DNA from: Lacihabitans sp. CCS-44
GTDB taxonomy: Bacteria; Bacteroidota; Bacteroidia; Cytophagales; Spirosomataceae
Length of the DNA stretch: 64,000 bases
Direction of reading: 5' to 3'
NCBI RefSeq assembly: GCF_024343735.1
Contig: NZ_RJUE01000062.1
Span: 62,001 to 126,000, forward strand
Positions 1 to 8,634 of this stretch are shown here, in pieces. The notes under the pieces were generated by a model that did no database searches, was not told the DNA's origin, and saw only the letters and a program-made list of their open reading frames with translations. The position numbers were made by a program, and so were the translations under genes. Every line of letters starts with the position of its first letter. Positions within the stretch are counted from its first letter, which is position 1.

Positions 1-219
1 CAGCATCCCGATTTAAAAAATCAATATGCAAAAACGATAGAATTACTTGAACAAAACCCATATCATCCGTCACTTCGTCTTCATAAATTACAGGGAAATT
101 TACAAGAATATTATTCGGTAAGACTCAACATGAAATATCGAATACTGCTGGATTTTATCATTCAAGACGACCAAATAATATTACTTAATATCGGTAGCTA
201 CGATAATTTATACAGGTAA
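1..219 (+). CDS. RelE/ParE-superfamily toxin, 3' part only
   Basis: The window opens inside a reading frame of 72 residues plus a TAA stop. The motifs HPSLRLHKL, YRILLDF and the C-terminal NIGSYDNLYR are typical of RelE/ParE/YafQ-fold toxins of type II toxin-antitoxin modules, usually mRNA-cleaving or gyrase-targeting proteins of about 90-100 residues. Some 20-30 N-terminal residues, and any upstream antitoxin gene, therefore lie outside the window. It converges on the NTF2-like gene, with one base between the two stop codons. The exact target (mRNA or gyrase) cannot be read from the sequence. Confidence 0.75.
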   Translation, partial: QHPDLKNQYAKTIELLEQNPYHPSLRLHKLQGNLQEYYSVRLNMKYRILLDFIIQDDQIILLNIGSYDNLYR

Positions 220-220
220 A

Positions 221-670
221 TTACTTCTTAATCTGATGTGTATCTCTCACGCTACTAAAAGATAATGCGAGCATTTTCCAATCTTTCTTCTGCTTTTGAT
301 AAACTTCCGTAACCGTAAATTCTACTTTGGCGTCGTTACCTCTTACTACCGATTCTAAGGTGATACGATTCCAAACAATAACTGTATTGCCCGAAACTTC
401 AACCGCCGAATCGTGAATGGTAGCTTTTTTGTACCAAATGCTGCCTGTTTTTATAATTTCTAATTCCTCAGCTTTTTTCCAAGTACCGCTCATGTGAAGA
501 AACTTAGATTTGTCGTCAAAGAGTTTGTCCAATTTCTCAATTTCTTTATCAGCCATCCATTGCCATTTGTCTTTGGAAAGTTGAAGGACTTCTTGCTCTG
601 TTTTTGACTGAGAAAATGAAAATTGAAAAGCTGCTAATGCGATAGCAAAAGTTAAAAATACTGATTTCAT
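221..670 (-). CDS. Secreted NTF2-like (DUF4440-type) protein, copy 1
   Basis: A 149-residue protein with a signal peptide ending near residue 20 (FSFSQ). The mature part has the small cone-shaped NTF2-like fold pattern: a KWQWMADKEIEKLDKLF helix, a KFLHMSG segment, and a closing strand (FTVTEVYQKQ, DWKMLALSFS) with the usual Trp-Lys near the C-terminus. Proteins of this fold bind small hydrophobic ligands or act as isomerases, and no activity can be assigned here. It is clearly paralogous to the gene at 1521-1958 (shared KWQWMADK, KLFD, HMSG/HMGG and TEVY segments). It is the last gene of the leftward operon that starts with the esterase at 4594, separated by 221 bases from the flavodoxin gene. 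Confidence 0.8.
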   Translation of the reverse strand: MKSVFLTFAIALAAFQFSFSQSKTEQEVLQLSKDKWQWMADKEIEKLDKLFDDKSKFLHMSGTWKKAEELEIIKTGSIWYKKATIHDSAVEVSGNTVIVWNRITLESVVRGNDAKVEFTVTEVYQKQKKDWKMLALSFSSVRDTHQIKK

Positions 671-891
671 TTTTTATTCTGTTTTTGTTAAAAAAATATT
701 TAATCCTCTTGCCCCTATTTGAAAACTAAGTAAAAATGCTCATTTCAAGAATAGTTTCTGAGTGCAATTATTGGTTTTTGTTTTGTAAATTTAAATAGTC
801 TCAAATTGGAATCCATAAGAATATTATCTTTTTAGACCAACGGCTTTTGTTAACCACAAACAACATTGCTCTTGAATTTTAGCATTGGTTT

Positions 892-1503
892 TTAATCTAA
901 TTTTATTTTTTCGAGCCAATCGTAAATCATCTGTTTCACTTCTTTTCCTCTTTCCGATTCGAGTGTCAAATGAGTCCCCTCGGGTTCTTTTCCACCAAAA
1001 ACAGTAAAGGCTTCTTTTACTGTTGCCTTGGGGCATATTTCTTTGATTTTTTCAATGGTACTACCCAAGCCATAACCTCCATTGGTATTGAAAGGCACCA
1101 AGGTTTTACCTTCAAAATTGTATTGGTGCAAAAATGATTGCATCGGAGGCGGCAGGCTCATTGCCCAAGTCGGAAAACCAATGAAAATGAAATCATATTG
1201 ACTCCAGTTTTCGATTCTGGTTTTTAAAGGAGGAAGAAAACCAGTTCTGAGTTCATTACTTACTTGCTCCACAGTAGCTCTGTAGTTTTCCGGATACGCT
1301 TTCTCTAACTCTAAAGCAACGATTTTACCTCCTACTTTTTGATGAATCATTTCGGCCACCACTTTTGTGCAATTGGTTCGGGATAAATATACGATGAGTA
1401 TATTTTTTCCTTTGCCATTTTCTCCAGCTGTTTGTGGCTGAGCTTGAGAGCAGCAAGTTTGTAGAAATAAGAACAATACAGCGATACTCCGATTCAGTTT
1501 CAT
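892..1503 (-). CDS. Flavodoxin-family protein, exported
   Basis: FMN-binding flavodoxin fold. The strand-loop NILIVYLSRTNCTK is the phosphate-binding loop, followed by FIFIGFPTWAMSLPPPM (the isoalloxazine-contacting loop) and FNTNGGYGLGSTIEKI. It belongs to the flavodoxin_4 type often annotated as a flavodoxin or NAD(P)H quinone-like protein. The ATG at 1503 was chosen because it gives a signal peptide with a possible lipobox (FLQTC at about residues 15-19); the frame stays open 22 codons further upstream but overlaps the neighbouring gene. It lies 17 bases downstream of the NTF2-like gene 1521-1958 and presumably shares its mRNA. An exported redox flavoprotein fits with the aldo/keto reductase in the same operon, but the substrate is unknown. 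Confidence 0.85.
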   Translation of the reverse strand: MKLNRSIAVLFLFLQTCCSQAQPQTAGENGKGKNILIVYLSRTNCTKVVAEMIHQKVGGKIVALELEKAYPENYRATVEQVSNELRTGFLPPLKTRIENWSQYDFIFIGFPTWAMSLPPPMQSFLHQYNFEGKTLVPFNTNGGYGLGSTIEKIKEICPKATVKEAFTVFGGKEPEGTHLTLESERGKEVKQMIYDWLEKIKLD

Positions 1504-1520
1504 GGTTGCTTTTAAAATAT

Positions 1521-1958
1521 TCAGTTGGGTCCCATAAGCTTTGAAAATGAGAGAGAGCCCATTTTCCATTCATTACCTACCTTTACATAAACTTCAGTAA
1601 CCATGAAAGGATTTACCACTTCATTGGTACCAACTACTGCTGTTAGTGTAATTCTGTTGAGTAAAATGACTGTATTTTCGATAATTATGGGTGTGAAAAC
1701 TTCATGAACATCAGCTTTTTTGTAATGTATAAAGCCTGATTTTATGATTTCTAGCTCACGTTCTTTACCCCAAGAACCGCCCATGTGTACAAACATTGAC
1801 TGATTATCGAATAGTTTGGCCAATTTATCGACGTCTTTATCAGCCATCCATTGCCATTTGTTTTTCGAAAGTGTTTTGATTTCTTCTGCTGTATTCTGGG
1901 CAAATGTGTTCATAGAAAATAGAATAATTGTAATGATTCCTAAAATTGATTTTTTCAT
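1521..1958 (-). CDS. Secreted NTF2-like protein, copy 2
   Basis: A 145-residue protein with a signal peptide cleaved near residue 20 (MNTFAQ). It is a paralogue of the 221-670 protein: same length, same KWQWMADK motif, HMGGSWGKERELEIIKSG versus HMSGTWKKAEELEIIKTG, and the same closing strands FMVTEVYVK and EWKMGSLSF. The two copies are separated only by the flavodoxin gene, so a local duplication inside the operon is likely. It begins 24 bases after the aldo/keto reductase stop codon. Ligand and activity are not evident; the fold is compatible with a small-molecule binding or isomerase role. Confidence 0.82.
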   Translation of the reverse strand: MKKSILGIITIILFSMNTFAQNTAEEIKTLSKNKWQWMADKDVDKLAKLFDNQSMFVHMGGSWGKERELEIIKSGFIHYKKADVHEVFTPIIIENTVILLNRITLTAVVGTNEVVNPFMVTEVYVKVGNEWKMGSLSFSKLMGPN

Positions 1959-1982
1959 GTTTTTTTTATTTTAAAAGATATT

Positions 1983-2952
<970 letters not shown>

Positions 2953-2953
2953 C

Positions 2954-4594
2954 TTATATTCCTCTTGACTGAATTTTATCTCGGTTTTTCATCGCTTTCT
3001 CTATTACATCAAAACGGGCTTTACGTTGGTCGGGCTTTGCTACTACTTTGCCGTCCAATTCTACATCCAAAATGTCTTGATTTTGATTGTTGTACATTGG
3101 CCAGTTGGGCAGGTTGGCTCCGTTAGGATTACCTGTTTTGGCAAAGTTGGTCCAATAGCCGCACATGATGCGTGCCAGCTCGCTTTCCGTAGGTGTAATG
3201 GTAGGTGCAGCACCGCCTGGCCCACCCCAATGAGCACCTAAAGTATTGAATACAAAAGAAATATCAGAACCATGACCTGCCCCGTAAGGTGACCTCTGCT
3301 GACTTGATGTAGGCACATAACCAAACTGAAACACATATGCAGGAGCACCTTTGGCAAGGAATGTTCGGGCTGTCATACGTGCAGGCTCACCCCAAACCCA
3401 ATCCGTATTAAACTTGGCAATAACCTCTTCGAATTTCTTGGTACCTTCGGGATCAAAAGCCGCTTTGGCTTCAGCTTCTAATGTTCCAAAACTGGCAAAC
3501 AGTTCCTCCTTGGTTTTGGCATTGCTTACAAATGCTCCGCCGATTTCAGCACTACAATTGCCTATCATCAAGGGGATTTTGGGCTGACGAGCAGACATAT
3601 AGGCAGTTTCTGCTGTTTCTACCACCAATTTACCGTCAAAAATTGGCCCTGAGTGCGTACGTGGGCCATTGGGACCATCGGTTTCTTGACCACCATCTAC
3701 TATTTTTTCAACAGGCAAAACACGTAATGCGGCCAATGTTGCGGCATCTGTTCCGGTGATTCCCTGTTTTTTGGCAAAATTCATACCGATTGTTTCGGCC
3801 GAAACAGCATATAAAACATCTGCGTTTTCTTTGTTGATGGGTCTACCTGTAAGTACGCCATCACGACCACCACTTGAATGACCTATGGCTTTATGAAAAA
3901 GCCCTTTTGCTGAAGGAATAGTGATAAGAGAATGTACCGAGACACCTCCAGCCGAGAAGCCAAAAATGGTTACATTTTTTGGGTCGCCACCAAAGGCAGC
4001 AATGTTTTTTTGTACCCATTTCAAAGCAGCTATTTGGTCCATAAAGCCATAATTGCCTTTATATTCATTGGGCAGCTCACTGCTCAAAGCTGGATGGGCA
4101 AAATACCCTAAGCGACCTACTCGATAATTAATATTGACCAAAATTACACCATTTTTATTCATTTCGATACCGTAGTTTTGAGGACTTGAGGCACTACCAC
4201 CCGTAAAACCCCCACCATAAATCCAAACCATCACGGGTAGCTTGGCTTTGGCAGCGGCATTGGCAGGTTTCCAAACGTTTAGGTAAAGGCAGTCTTCAGA
4301 TGAGCCTTCTGCTATTGTGCCTGGTTTTGCTCCCCAGCCAGCTTGGGCTGGATTGGCTGCATATTTGCCAGCATCACGAACACCACTCCATTTTTTCACT
4401 GGCTGTGGTGCTTTCCAACGAAACTCACCCACCGGAGGTGCGGCAAATGGTATCCCTTTAAATACCTCAGATGGACCCTCTACTACACCTTGTACTAGGC
4501 CGCTGGCTGTTTTTACAGTAGACCCTGTGCTTGATTGCTGTGCATTAAGTGACCCAATGGAAAGAAACGCTAACAGTACGACTATTTTTTTCAT
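2954..4594 (-). CDS. Secreted type-B carboxylesterase, first of operon
   Basis: A 546-residue alpha/beta hydrolase of the carboxylesterase/cholinesterase family with a signal peptide ending near ALNAQQ. Visible signatures are the EDCLYLNVWKP motif, the oxyanion loop WIYGGGFTGG, the nucleophile elbow FGFSAGGVSVH (Ser in GFSAG), the acidic residue in CSAEIGGAF, and the catalytic His in GAGHGSDISFVF. It hydrolyses carboxylic esters in the periplasm or outside the cell. It is the first gene of a leftward operon (esterase, aldo/keto reductase, NTF2, flavodoxin, NTF2) and diverges from an AraC activator gene 171 bases away, which is the probable regulator. A second member of the family at 11012-12643 shares the architecture but has a Tat-like leader. 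Confidence 0.9.
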   Translation of the reverse strand: MKKIVVLLAFLSIGSLNAQQSSTGSTVKTASGLVQGVVEGPSEVFKGIPFAAPPVGEFRWKAPQPVKKWSGVRDAGKYAANPAQAGWGAKPGTIAEGSSEDCLYLNVWKPANAAAKAKLPVMVWIYGGGFTGGSASSPQNYGIEMNKNGVILVNINYRVGRLGYFAHPALSSELPNEYKGNYGFMDQIAALKWVQKNIAAFGGDPKNVTIFGFSAGGVSVHSLITIPSAKGLFHKAIGHSSGGRDGVLTGRPINKENADVLYAVSAETIGMNFAKKQGITGTDAATLAALRVLPVEKIVDGGQETDGPNGPRTHSGPIFDGKLVVETAETAYMSARQPKIPLMIGNCSAEIGGAFVSNAKTKEELFASFGTLEAEAKAAFDPEGTKKFEEVIAKFNTDWVWGEPARMTARTFLAKGAPAYVFQFGYVPTSSQQRSPYGAGHGSDISFVFNTLGAHWGGPGGAAPTITPTESELARIMCGYWTNFAKTGNPNGANLPNWPMYNNQNQDILDVELDGKVVAKPDQRKARFDVIEKAMKNRDKIQSRGI

Positions 4595-4644
4595 GATTGA
4601 ATAAGTTTTTTGTAAAGAATTTTACGATACAAAGGTCATGGCTT

Positions 4645-4689
4645 TTTGTAAGTCAAATGGTATATAAATTCCTGCTTTTTCTACCATTT
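4645..4689. promoter_or_regulatory. Candidate AraC operator between esterase and AraC genes
   Basis: An inverted repeat AAATGGTA (4655-4662) and TACCATTT (4682-4689) has a 19-base spacer. Overlapping its left arm is TTGTAAGTCAAATGGTA (4646-4662). This closely matches TTGGTAAGTCAAACCGTA, read on the minus strand at 23036-23053, in front of the paralogous AraC gene. The site is about 50 bases upstream of the esterase start and 105 upstream of the AraC start. Binding by the AraC protein is inferred from conservation and position. Confidence 0.45.
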
Positions 4690-4734
4690 TTACTGATGGA
4701 GTTTTAGAAATGTAAATTAGTATTTTTAATATCT

Positions 4735-4742
4735 TAATTTTG
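4735..4742 (+). promoter_or_regulatory. Bacteroidota -7 box for AraC gene
   Basis: TAATTTTG matches the Bacteroidota housekeeping -7 consensus TAnnTTTG and ends 23 bases before the AraC ATG. No good -33 TTTG element is seen 19-21 bases upstream, which would fit a promoter needing an activator. Confidence 0.45.
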
Positions 4743-4765
4743 AATGGATTTCAAACTGAAGAATC

Positions 4766-5677
4766 ATGGAAAAAGTAATAAACATAGATAGCGTAAACGA
4801 TTTTAACGCAGCCAACAACCACAAAACCCTGCATCCCTTGGTGTCTGTTATTGATTATTCACGGGCCGAACCGAGAGATTGGGGCGAGGTGGACACCATT
4901 AGGTTTAATTACGGATTATACTCTGTGATACTGAAAGATGTGGTTTGTGGAGATATACGCTACGGTCGGCATCATTATGATTATCAGGCTGGTACTTTGA
5001 TATTTTATGCACCGGGGCAGTTTGTGAGTCTCGACAATCCCAAAGTGGTTTATCAACCGAAGGGTCATGGAATGATTTTTCATCCCGACTTTTTGATTGG
5101 CACTCATCTGGCCAAATCCATACATCAATACAAGTTTTTTAGCTACCAAACCAATGAAGCCCTGCACCTTTCAGAAGATGAAAGAGATTTGATTTTAGAC
5201 ATTTTGACTAAAATTGAATTTGAGTTAAAACAACCTGTAGATAAACATAGCAAAAAGCTCATTGCTAGCAATATTGAGTTGTTTTTGGATTACTGTCAGC
5301 GTTTTTATGATCGTCAGTTTATTACCCGGGATGTAGCCCACAGTGGTATTTTGGAGCGATTTGAAGAAAACCTCAATGCTTATTTTCATTCAGATAAACC
5401 CCAAACCATTGGGTTGCCTTCTGTAGCTTATTTTGCTGATGAGCTTAATCTTTCGTCCAACTATTTTGGAGATTTGGTCAAAAAAGAAACCGGGCAATCG
5501 GCCAAAGACTATATTCTTTTCAAAACGATCAGCATAGCCAAAGAAAAGGTATTTGAAAATGATAAGACGGTTAATGAAATCGCCTACGAGCTTGGCTTCA
5601 AATATCCACAGCATTTCACAAGGCTTTTCAAGCAAAAAGTAGGAATGAGTCCGATGGAGTTTAGGGGGGTGAATTGA
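4766..5677 (+). CDS. AraC-family transcriptional regulator (locus 1)
   Basis: A 303-residue regulator with an N-terminal cupin-like ligand domain (about residues 25-130, with GDIRYGRHHYDYQAGTLIFY) and a C-terminal AraC double helix-turn-helix (about 205-300, ending HFTRLFKQKVGMSPMEFRG). It is a close paralogue of the protein encoded at 23116-24003, and the same C-terminus survives as a remnant at 8498-8629. It diverges from the esterase/reductase/flavodoxin operon, so it most likely activates that operon in response to a small molecule. It converges on the HxlR gene with five bases between stop codons. Confidence 0.93.
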   Translation: MEKVINIDSVNDFNAANNHKTLHPLVSVIDYSRAEPRDWGEVDTIRFNYGLYSVILKDVVCGDIRYGRHHYDYQAGTLIFYAPGQFVSLDNPKVVYQPKGHGMIFHPDFLIGTHLAKSIHQYKFFSYQTNEALHLSEDERDLILDILTKIEFELKQPVDKHSKKLIASNIELFLDYCQRFYDRQFITRDVAHSGILERFEENLNAYFHSDKPQTIGLPSVAYFADELNLSSNYFGDLVKKETGQSAKDYILFKTISIAKEKVFENDKTVNEIAYELGFKYPQHFTRLFKQKVGMSPMEFRGVN

Positions 5678-5682
5678 GAAAA

Positions 5683-6018
5683 TTATACTATCTGCTTTTT
5701 CCGATGCTCCACGCCCCATTTGTGCATCGCTACTATCACTTCGCTCAGGGTTTTGCTATAATCTGTAAGGGCATATTCAACCGTAATGGGCTTGGTGTCA
5801 CAAACCGTTCGGCTAACCAAACCGTGCATTTCTAATTCCTGCAATTCTTTTGATAAAATACGGGGCGAAATACCTACCTCTCTGGAAAGCTCCCGAAATC
5901 TTCGCTTGCCATTTCGCAAGACCGAAATCAAAACGAGTTTCCATTTACCCCCAACCACATCTAAGGTGTCTTGAATAGCCAATTGGGCTTTTTCACAGGA
6001 ATTATGATTGTTTTGCAT
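5683..6018 (-). CDS. HxlR-family winged-helix regulator
   Basis: A 111-residue MarR-like DNA-binding protein of the HxlR family. The motif CEKAQLAIQDTLDVVGGKWK carries the family's N-terminal Cys and GGKW, followed by RFRELSREVGISPRILSKEL (the recognition helix) and the wing VEYALTDYSKTL. HxlR proteins often sense electrophiles or redox stress through such a Cys. The ATG at 6018 fits family length; the frame is open 19 codons further. It diverges from the DoxX / membrane protein / ene-reductase operon and is its likely regulator, a common arrangement for quinone- or aldehyde-detoxifying genes. Confidence 0.9.
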   Translation of the reverse strand: MQNNHNSCEKAQLAIQDTLDVVGGKWKLVLISVLRNGKRRFRELSREVGISPRILSKELQELEMHGLVSRTVCDTKPITVEYALTDYSKTLSEVIVAMHKWGVEHRKKQIV

Positions 6019-6031
6019 ATAGTATTCTTTT

Positions 6032-6091
6032 TGTAATCGGTATCCTTTGTGTAACAGATAACAAAAGTATATCACATGAATTATATTTTTG
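6032..6091. promoter_or_regulatory. Promoter and candidate HxlR site before DoxX gene
   Basis: The intergenic region between the HxlR and DoxX genes contains an imperfect direct repeat, TGTAATCGGTATC (6032-6044) and TGTAACAGATAAC (6050-6062), with an 18-base period. A -7 box TATTTTTG (consensus TAnnTTTG) lies at 6084-6091, 22 bases before the DoxX ATG. The repeat is a possible HxlR binding site; this rests only on its position and periodicity. Confidence 0.35.
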
Positions 6092-6113
6092 CATAAAATT
6101 TTAAAATATTCTT

Positions 6114-6479
6114 ATGAACAATAAAACAAAAAACATCATTGGTTGGGTATTAGCAGGTTTACTATCTTTTGTATTTGTAGGAAGCGGTATCATGAAAATC
6201 ATGGGTGGTAATGCCGAAATGGCAAAAGGCTTAGGTGGAGAAACAAATATGTTGGCACTCGGAATTTTAGAATTGGTAATGGTGATTCTATTTCTGATTC
6301 CAAAAACGGGCGTTGTTGGTGCTTTGTTGATGATTGCTTATATCGGTGGTGCAATGGCAGTGCATTTGACTACGGGTCAGTCTATTATATTTCTTGTAGT
6401 AATTCAGATAGTTATATGGTTGATAAGTGCCTTTCGCTTCCCTGAATTGACACAGCGACTATTTAGCAATGAAAAATAA
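6114..6479 (+). CDS. DoxX-family membrane protein
   Basis: A 121-residue protein with four hydrophobic segments (about 8-27, 43-62, 68-86, 90-108) and the DoxX-type start GWVLAGLLSFVFVGSGIMKI followed by LGILELVMVILFLIP. DoxX-like proteins sit in the inner membrane and are often linked to oxidoreductases or thiol stress; a precise role is not known. Its last 11 bases overlap the next gene, which implies translational coupling. It is the first gene of an operon ending with an old yellow enzyme and lies opposite the HxlR regulator. Confidence 0.85.
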   Translation: MNNKTKNIIGWVLAGLLSFVFVGSGIMKIMGGNAEMAKGLGGETNMLALGILELVMVILFLIPKTGVVGALLMIAYIGGAMAVHLTTGQSIIFLVVIQIVIWLISAFRFPELTQRLFSNEK

Positions 6480-7179
6480 ACAAATTTCCATAAATACAAT
6501 CCTGTATCTTTTTATAGGTATTTGGCTAACGTCCGTTATTGGTTTTCATACCAAATATTCATCAAAATTTCCTGATTTTGAAGGTGTTACGCCGCTCATA
6601 CACTTTCATGGCACGGTAATGATGCTTTGGTATGTGCTATTGTTTGCTCAGGTATTATTGATAAAATTCAATAAAAACTCTTGGCATAAAACACTTGGAC
6701 TTTTTGGTTTTATATTGGCTCCGTTGGTTGTATATTCTACACTTTTGGTTACCCGAATGCAATATTACCGTGAGTTACCTATACAAGGTGAGGCTGGTAT
6801 TTTGGGGCATTTCACTATTGAAATTCCCTTGATGATATTCTTTACTACTTTTTTTGTTTTGGCAATGGTCAATAGAAAGAATCCTTATGCCCATACAAGG
6901 TATATTATTGCTACGGCTTTGACATTTATTGGACCAGGTTTGGGTAGAGCGATTATTTTTATGTCTGGCTTACACCCACTTTTGGGGCTTGCCTCAATGC
7001 TTCTGACGCCGACAATTGTTGCGGCTATATTTTGGTATAGCGACTATAAAAATAAACGAAACATAAAGCCATTTAGAACAATAACGCTGTTGCTTGCTTG
7101 TCAAATCGTATGTTTTGCCATACAGAAAACCATAATTTGGCAAAGTTTTGCAAAGGGGTTTGTGGAACTATTATTTTAA
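6469..7179 (+). CDS. Polytopic membrane protein of unknown function
   Basis: A 236-residue protein with six to seven hydrophobic segments. Conserved-looking His residues fall in membrane-near positions (IGFHTKYSS, LIHFHGTVMMLWY, GHFTIEIP, HTRYIIATA). The pattern of paired His residues in a small helical bundle recalls heme-binding or cytochrome-b561-like membrane proteins, but no family could be assigned with certainty. The start codon overlaps the end of the DoxX gene, and the next gene follows after 20 bases, so the three are co-transcribed. A membrane redox partner for the ene-reductase is possible; this is inference. Confidence 0.75.
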   Translation: MKNKQISINTILYLFIGIWLTSVIGFHTKYSSKFPDFEGVTPLIHFHGTVMMLWYVLLFAQVLLIKFNKNSWHKTLGLFGFILAPLVVYSTLLVTRMQYYRELPIQGEAGILGHFTIEIPLMIFFTTFFVLAMVNRKNPYAHTRYIIATALTFIGPGLGRAIIFMSGLHPLLGLASMLLTPTIVAAIFWYSDYKNKRNIKPFRTITLLLACQIVCFAIQKTIIWQSFAKGFVELLF

Positions 7180-7199
7180 CGTATTATAATTAACTGAAA

Positions 7200-8282
7200 A
7201 TGAAACTTTTAGACAAAACAAAAATAGGCAGTTTTGAATTAAAAAACAGCATGGTAATGGCAGCTATGACCAGAAGCCGTGCTGATATATCTGGAATAGT
7301 GGGCAATGCGACAGTAACCTATTACACCCAAAGAGCAAGTGCAGGATTGATATTGTCTGAGGCCATAAATATCTCAGAGCAAGCAATAGGAAGTCCCTTT
7401 ACTCCTGGGCTTTATACAAATGCACAAATAGAGGCTTGGAAAAAAGTCACAACAGCGGTGCACAAGGCTGGTGGAATAATTTTTGCTCAATTATGGCACA
7501 CAGGCCGTGTGGGGCATTCTGTTGATAGAAATGGAGATTTACCTGTAGCACCTTCGGCAATCGCTATTAGTGGAATGCAGCATTTTACCTCCCAAGGTCC
7601 AAAGGACTACGAAACACCAAGAGCATTAACAAACGCTGAAGTCAAACAAATCATTAAAGATTATGGACAAGCTGCAAAAAATGCAATAGAAGCAGGTTTT
7701 GATGGCGTCGAATTACACGCAGCCAACGGTTATTTACCAAATCAGTTTTTAGCAGAAAGTGCTAATCAACGCACAGATGAATATGGTGGAAGCATTGAAA
7801 ATAATAGCCGTTTTATTCTGGAAATTATGCAAGAACTTATTTCTGCCGTAGGTGGGCATAAAGTAGGCATAAAAATATCACCCTTGCAACCTTATGCGGA
7901 CATTGTATTAAATGACCCAACGGTTACATTTAAATATTTGATTCAAGAACTTAATAAAATGGAATTTGCTTTTGTGGAATTAATGAAAAAAAGTCCGATG
8001 TTTCCGGCCATTCCGACTTATCCTACTGAGGATGAAATCGAGTTGTTTGGCTCACTAATAAAGCAACCATTAATAGCTGGAACGGCCTACAATAAAGAAA
8101 GTGCCGAAGAAGAATTAAAGAAAGGAATAGCAAAAGCCATAGCCTTTGGAAGCTCATTTTTAGCCAATCCAGACTTACCTAAAAGATTTGAGCTGGATGC
8201 TCCACTAAATCAACCCGACAGGATGACGATGTTTGGTGGTGACGAAAAAGGATATATTGATTATCCATTTTTATTGAATTAG
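7200..8282 (+). CDS. Old yellow enzyme / alkene reductase
   Basis: A 360-residue FMN-dependent ene-reductase of the OYE family (N-ethylmaleimide or xenobiotic reductase type). Landmarks are the N-terminal MAAMTRSRAD, the FMN-binding AQLWHTGRVGH, the substrate-binding segment DGVELHAANGYLPNQFLAES, then NQRTDEYGGSIENNSRF and the late FGSSFLANPDLPKRF. It reduces activated C=C bonds of enones, maleimides or nitro compounds with NAD(P)H. The loop around 220-270 looks shorter and more degenerate than usual (KISPLQPYADI), but the fold landmarks are intact. It closes the DoxX operon and is followed at once by a terminator. Control by the divergent HxlR protein is likely. Confidence 0.92.
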   Translation: MKLLDKTKIGSFELKNSMVMAAMTRSRADISGIVGNATVTYYTQRASAGLILSEAINISEQAIGSPFTPGLYTNAQIEAWKKVTTAVHKAGGIIFAQLWHTGRVGHSVDRNGDLPVAPSAIAISGMQHFTSQGPKDYETPRALTNAEVKQIIKDYGQAAKNAIEAGFDGVELHAANGYLPNQFLAESANQRTDEYGGSIENNSRFILEIMQELISAVGGHKVGIKISPLQPYADIVLNDPTVTFKYLIQELNKMEFAFVELMKKSPMFPAIPTYPTEDEIELFGSLIKQPLIAGTAYNKESAEEELKKGIAKAIAFGSSFLANPDLPKRFELDAPLNQPDRMTMFGGDEKGYIDYPFLLN

Positions 8283-8288
8283 GTTTTT

Positions 8289-8325
8289 ATGCCACGAATG
8301 CACAAATCATTCGTGGCATGTTTTT
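8289..8325 (+). terminator. Intrinsic terminator after ene-reductase gene
   Basis: A perfect 12-base stem, ATGCCACGAATG (8289-8300) and CATTCGTGGCAT (8308-8319), with a 7-base loop is followed by GTTTTTA. It begins six bases after the stop codon. A T run also precedes the stem on the other side, so it may work in both directions. Confidence 0.85.
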
Positions 8326-8326
8326 A

Positions 8327-8476
8327 TCAGCATGTCTTTAATTGCCTTGAAATTAATTTCTGACTATTATTTCTTTTCAAATATTCTTCCATAAATGCCA
8401 TTTGATACGACATATATTTTCCATTCATTTCGATATCAAATACGACCTTTCCAACTAAAATAGCGGTATTGCCAAA
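8327..8476 (-). pseudogene. Remnant: C-terminal third of an NTF2-like gene
   Basis: Read on the minus strand, about 50 codons up to a stop at 8327 resemble the closing strands of an NTF2-like/DUF4440 domain: GNTAILVGKVVFDI, GKYMSYQMAFMEEYLKR and SQKLISRQLKT. Nothing matching the N-terminal part lies upstream; the frame instead runs into the antisense of an AraC remnant. The fragment abuts that remnant back to back, as if a deletion removed the 5' halves of two divergent genes and the promoter between them. Confidence 0.5.
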
Positions 8477-8497
8477 GTCATTCACCTTACAGATGGA

Positions 8498-8629
8498 AAA
8501 GTTTTTGAGACTACCCAGTCCATCAGCCAAATCGCCTTTGAGCTGGGCTTTAAATACCCTCAAAATTTCACAAGGCTTTTTAAGCAAAAAACGGGGGTGA
8601 GTCCGAATGCGTATCGGGGGTTGAATTAG
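8498..8629 (+). pseudogene. Remnant: C-terminal helix-turn-helix of an AraC gene
   Basis: On the plus strand, 43 codons to a TAG at 8627-8629 encode the second helix-turn-helix of an AraC protein: SISQIAFELGFKYPQ followed by NFTRLFKQKTGVSPNAYRGL. This nearly repeats the C-termini of the intact AraC proteins at 4766 and 23116. An in-frame stop lies at 8456-8458 and no start or ligand domain is present, so it is a 5'-truncated pseudogene. It ends six bases before the stop codon of the intact AraC gene on the other strand. Confidence 0.8.
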
Positions 8630-8634
8630 CATTA

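Noticed and set aside
8327-8632. A single 101-codon minus-strand gene
   Set aside because: Its first half is the exact antisense of the AraC remnant on the plus strand; only the second half resembles a protein (NTF2-like tail).
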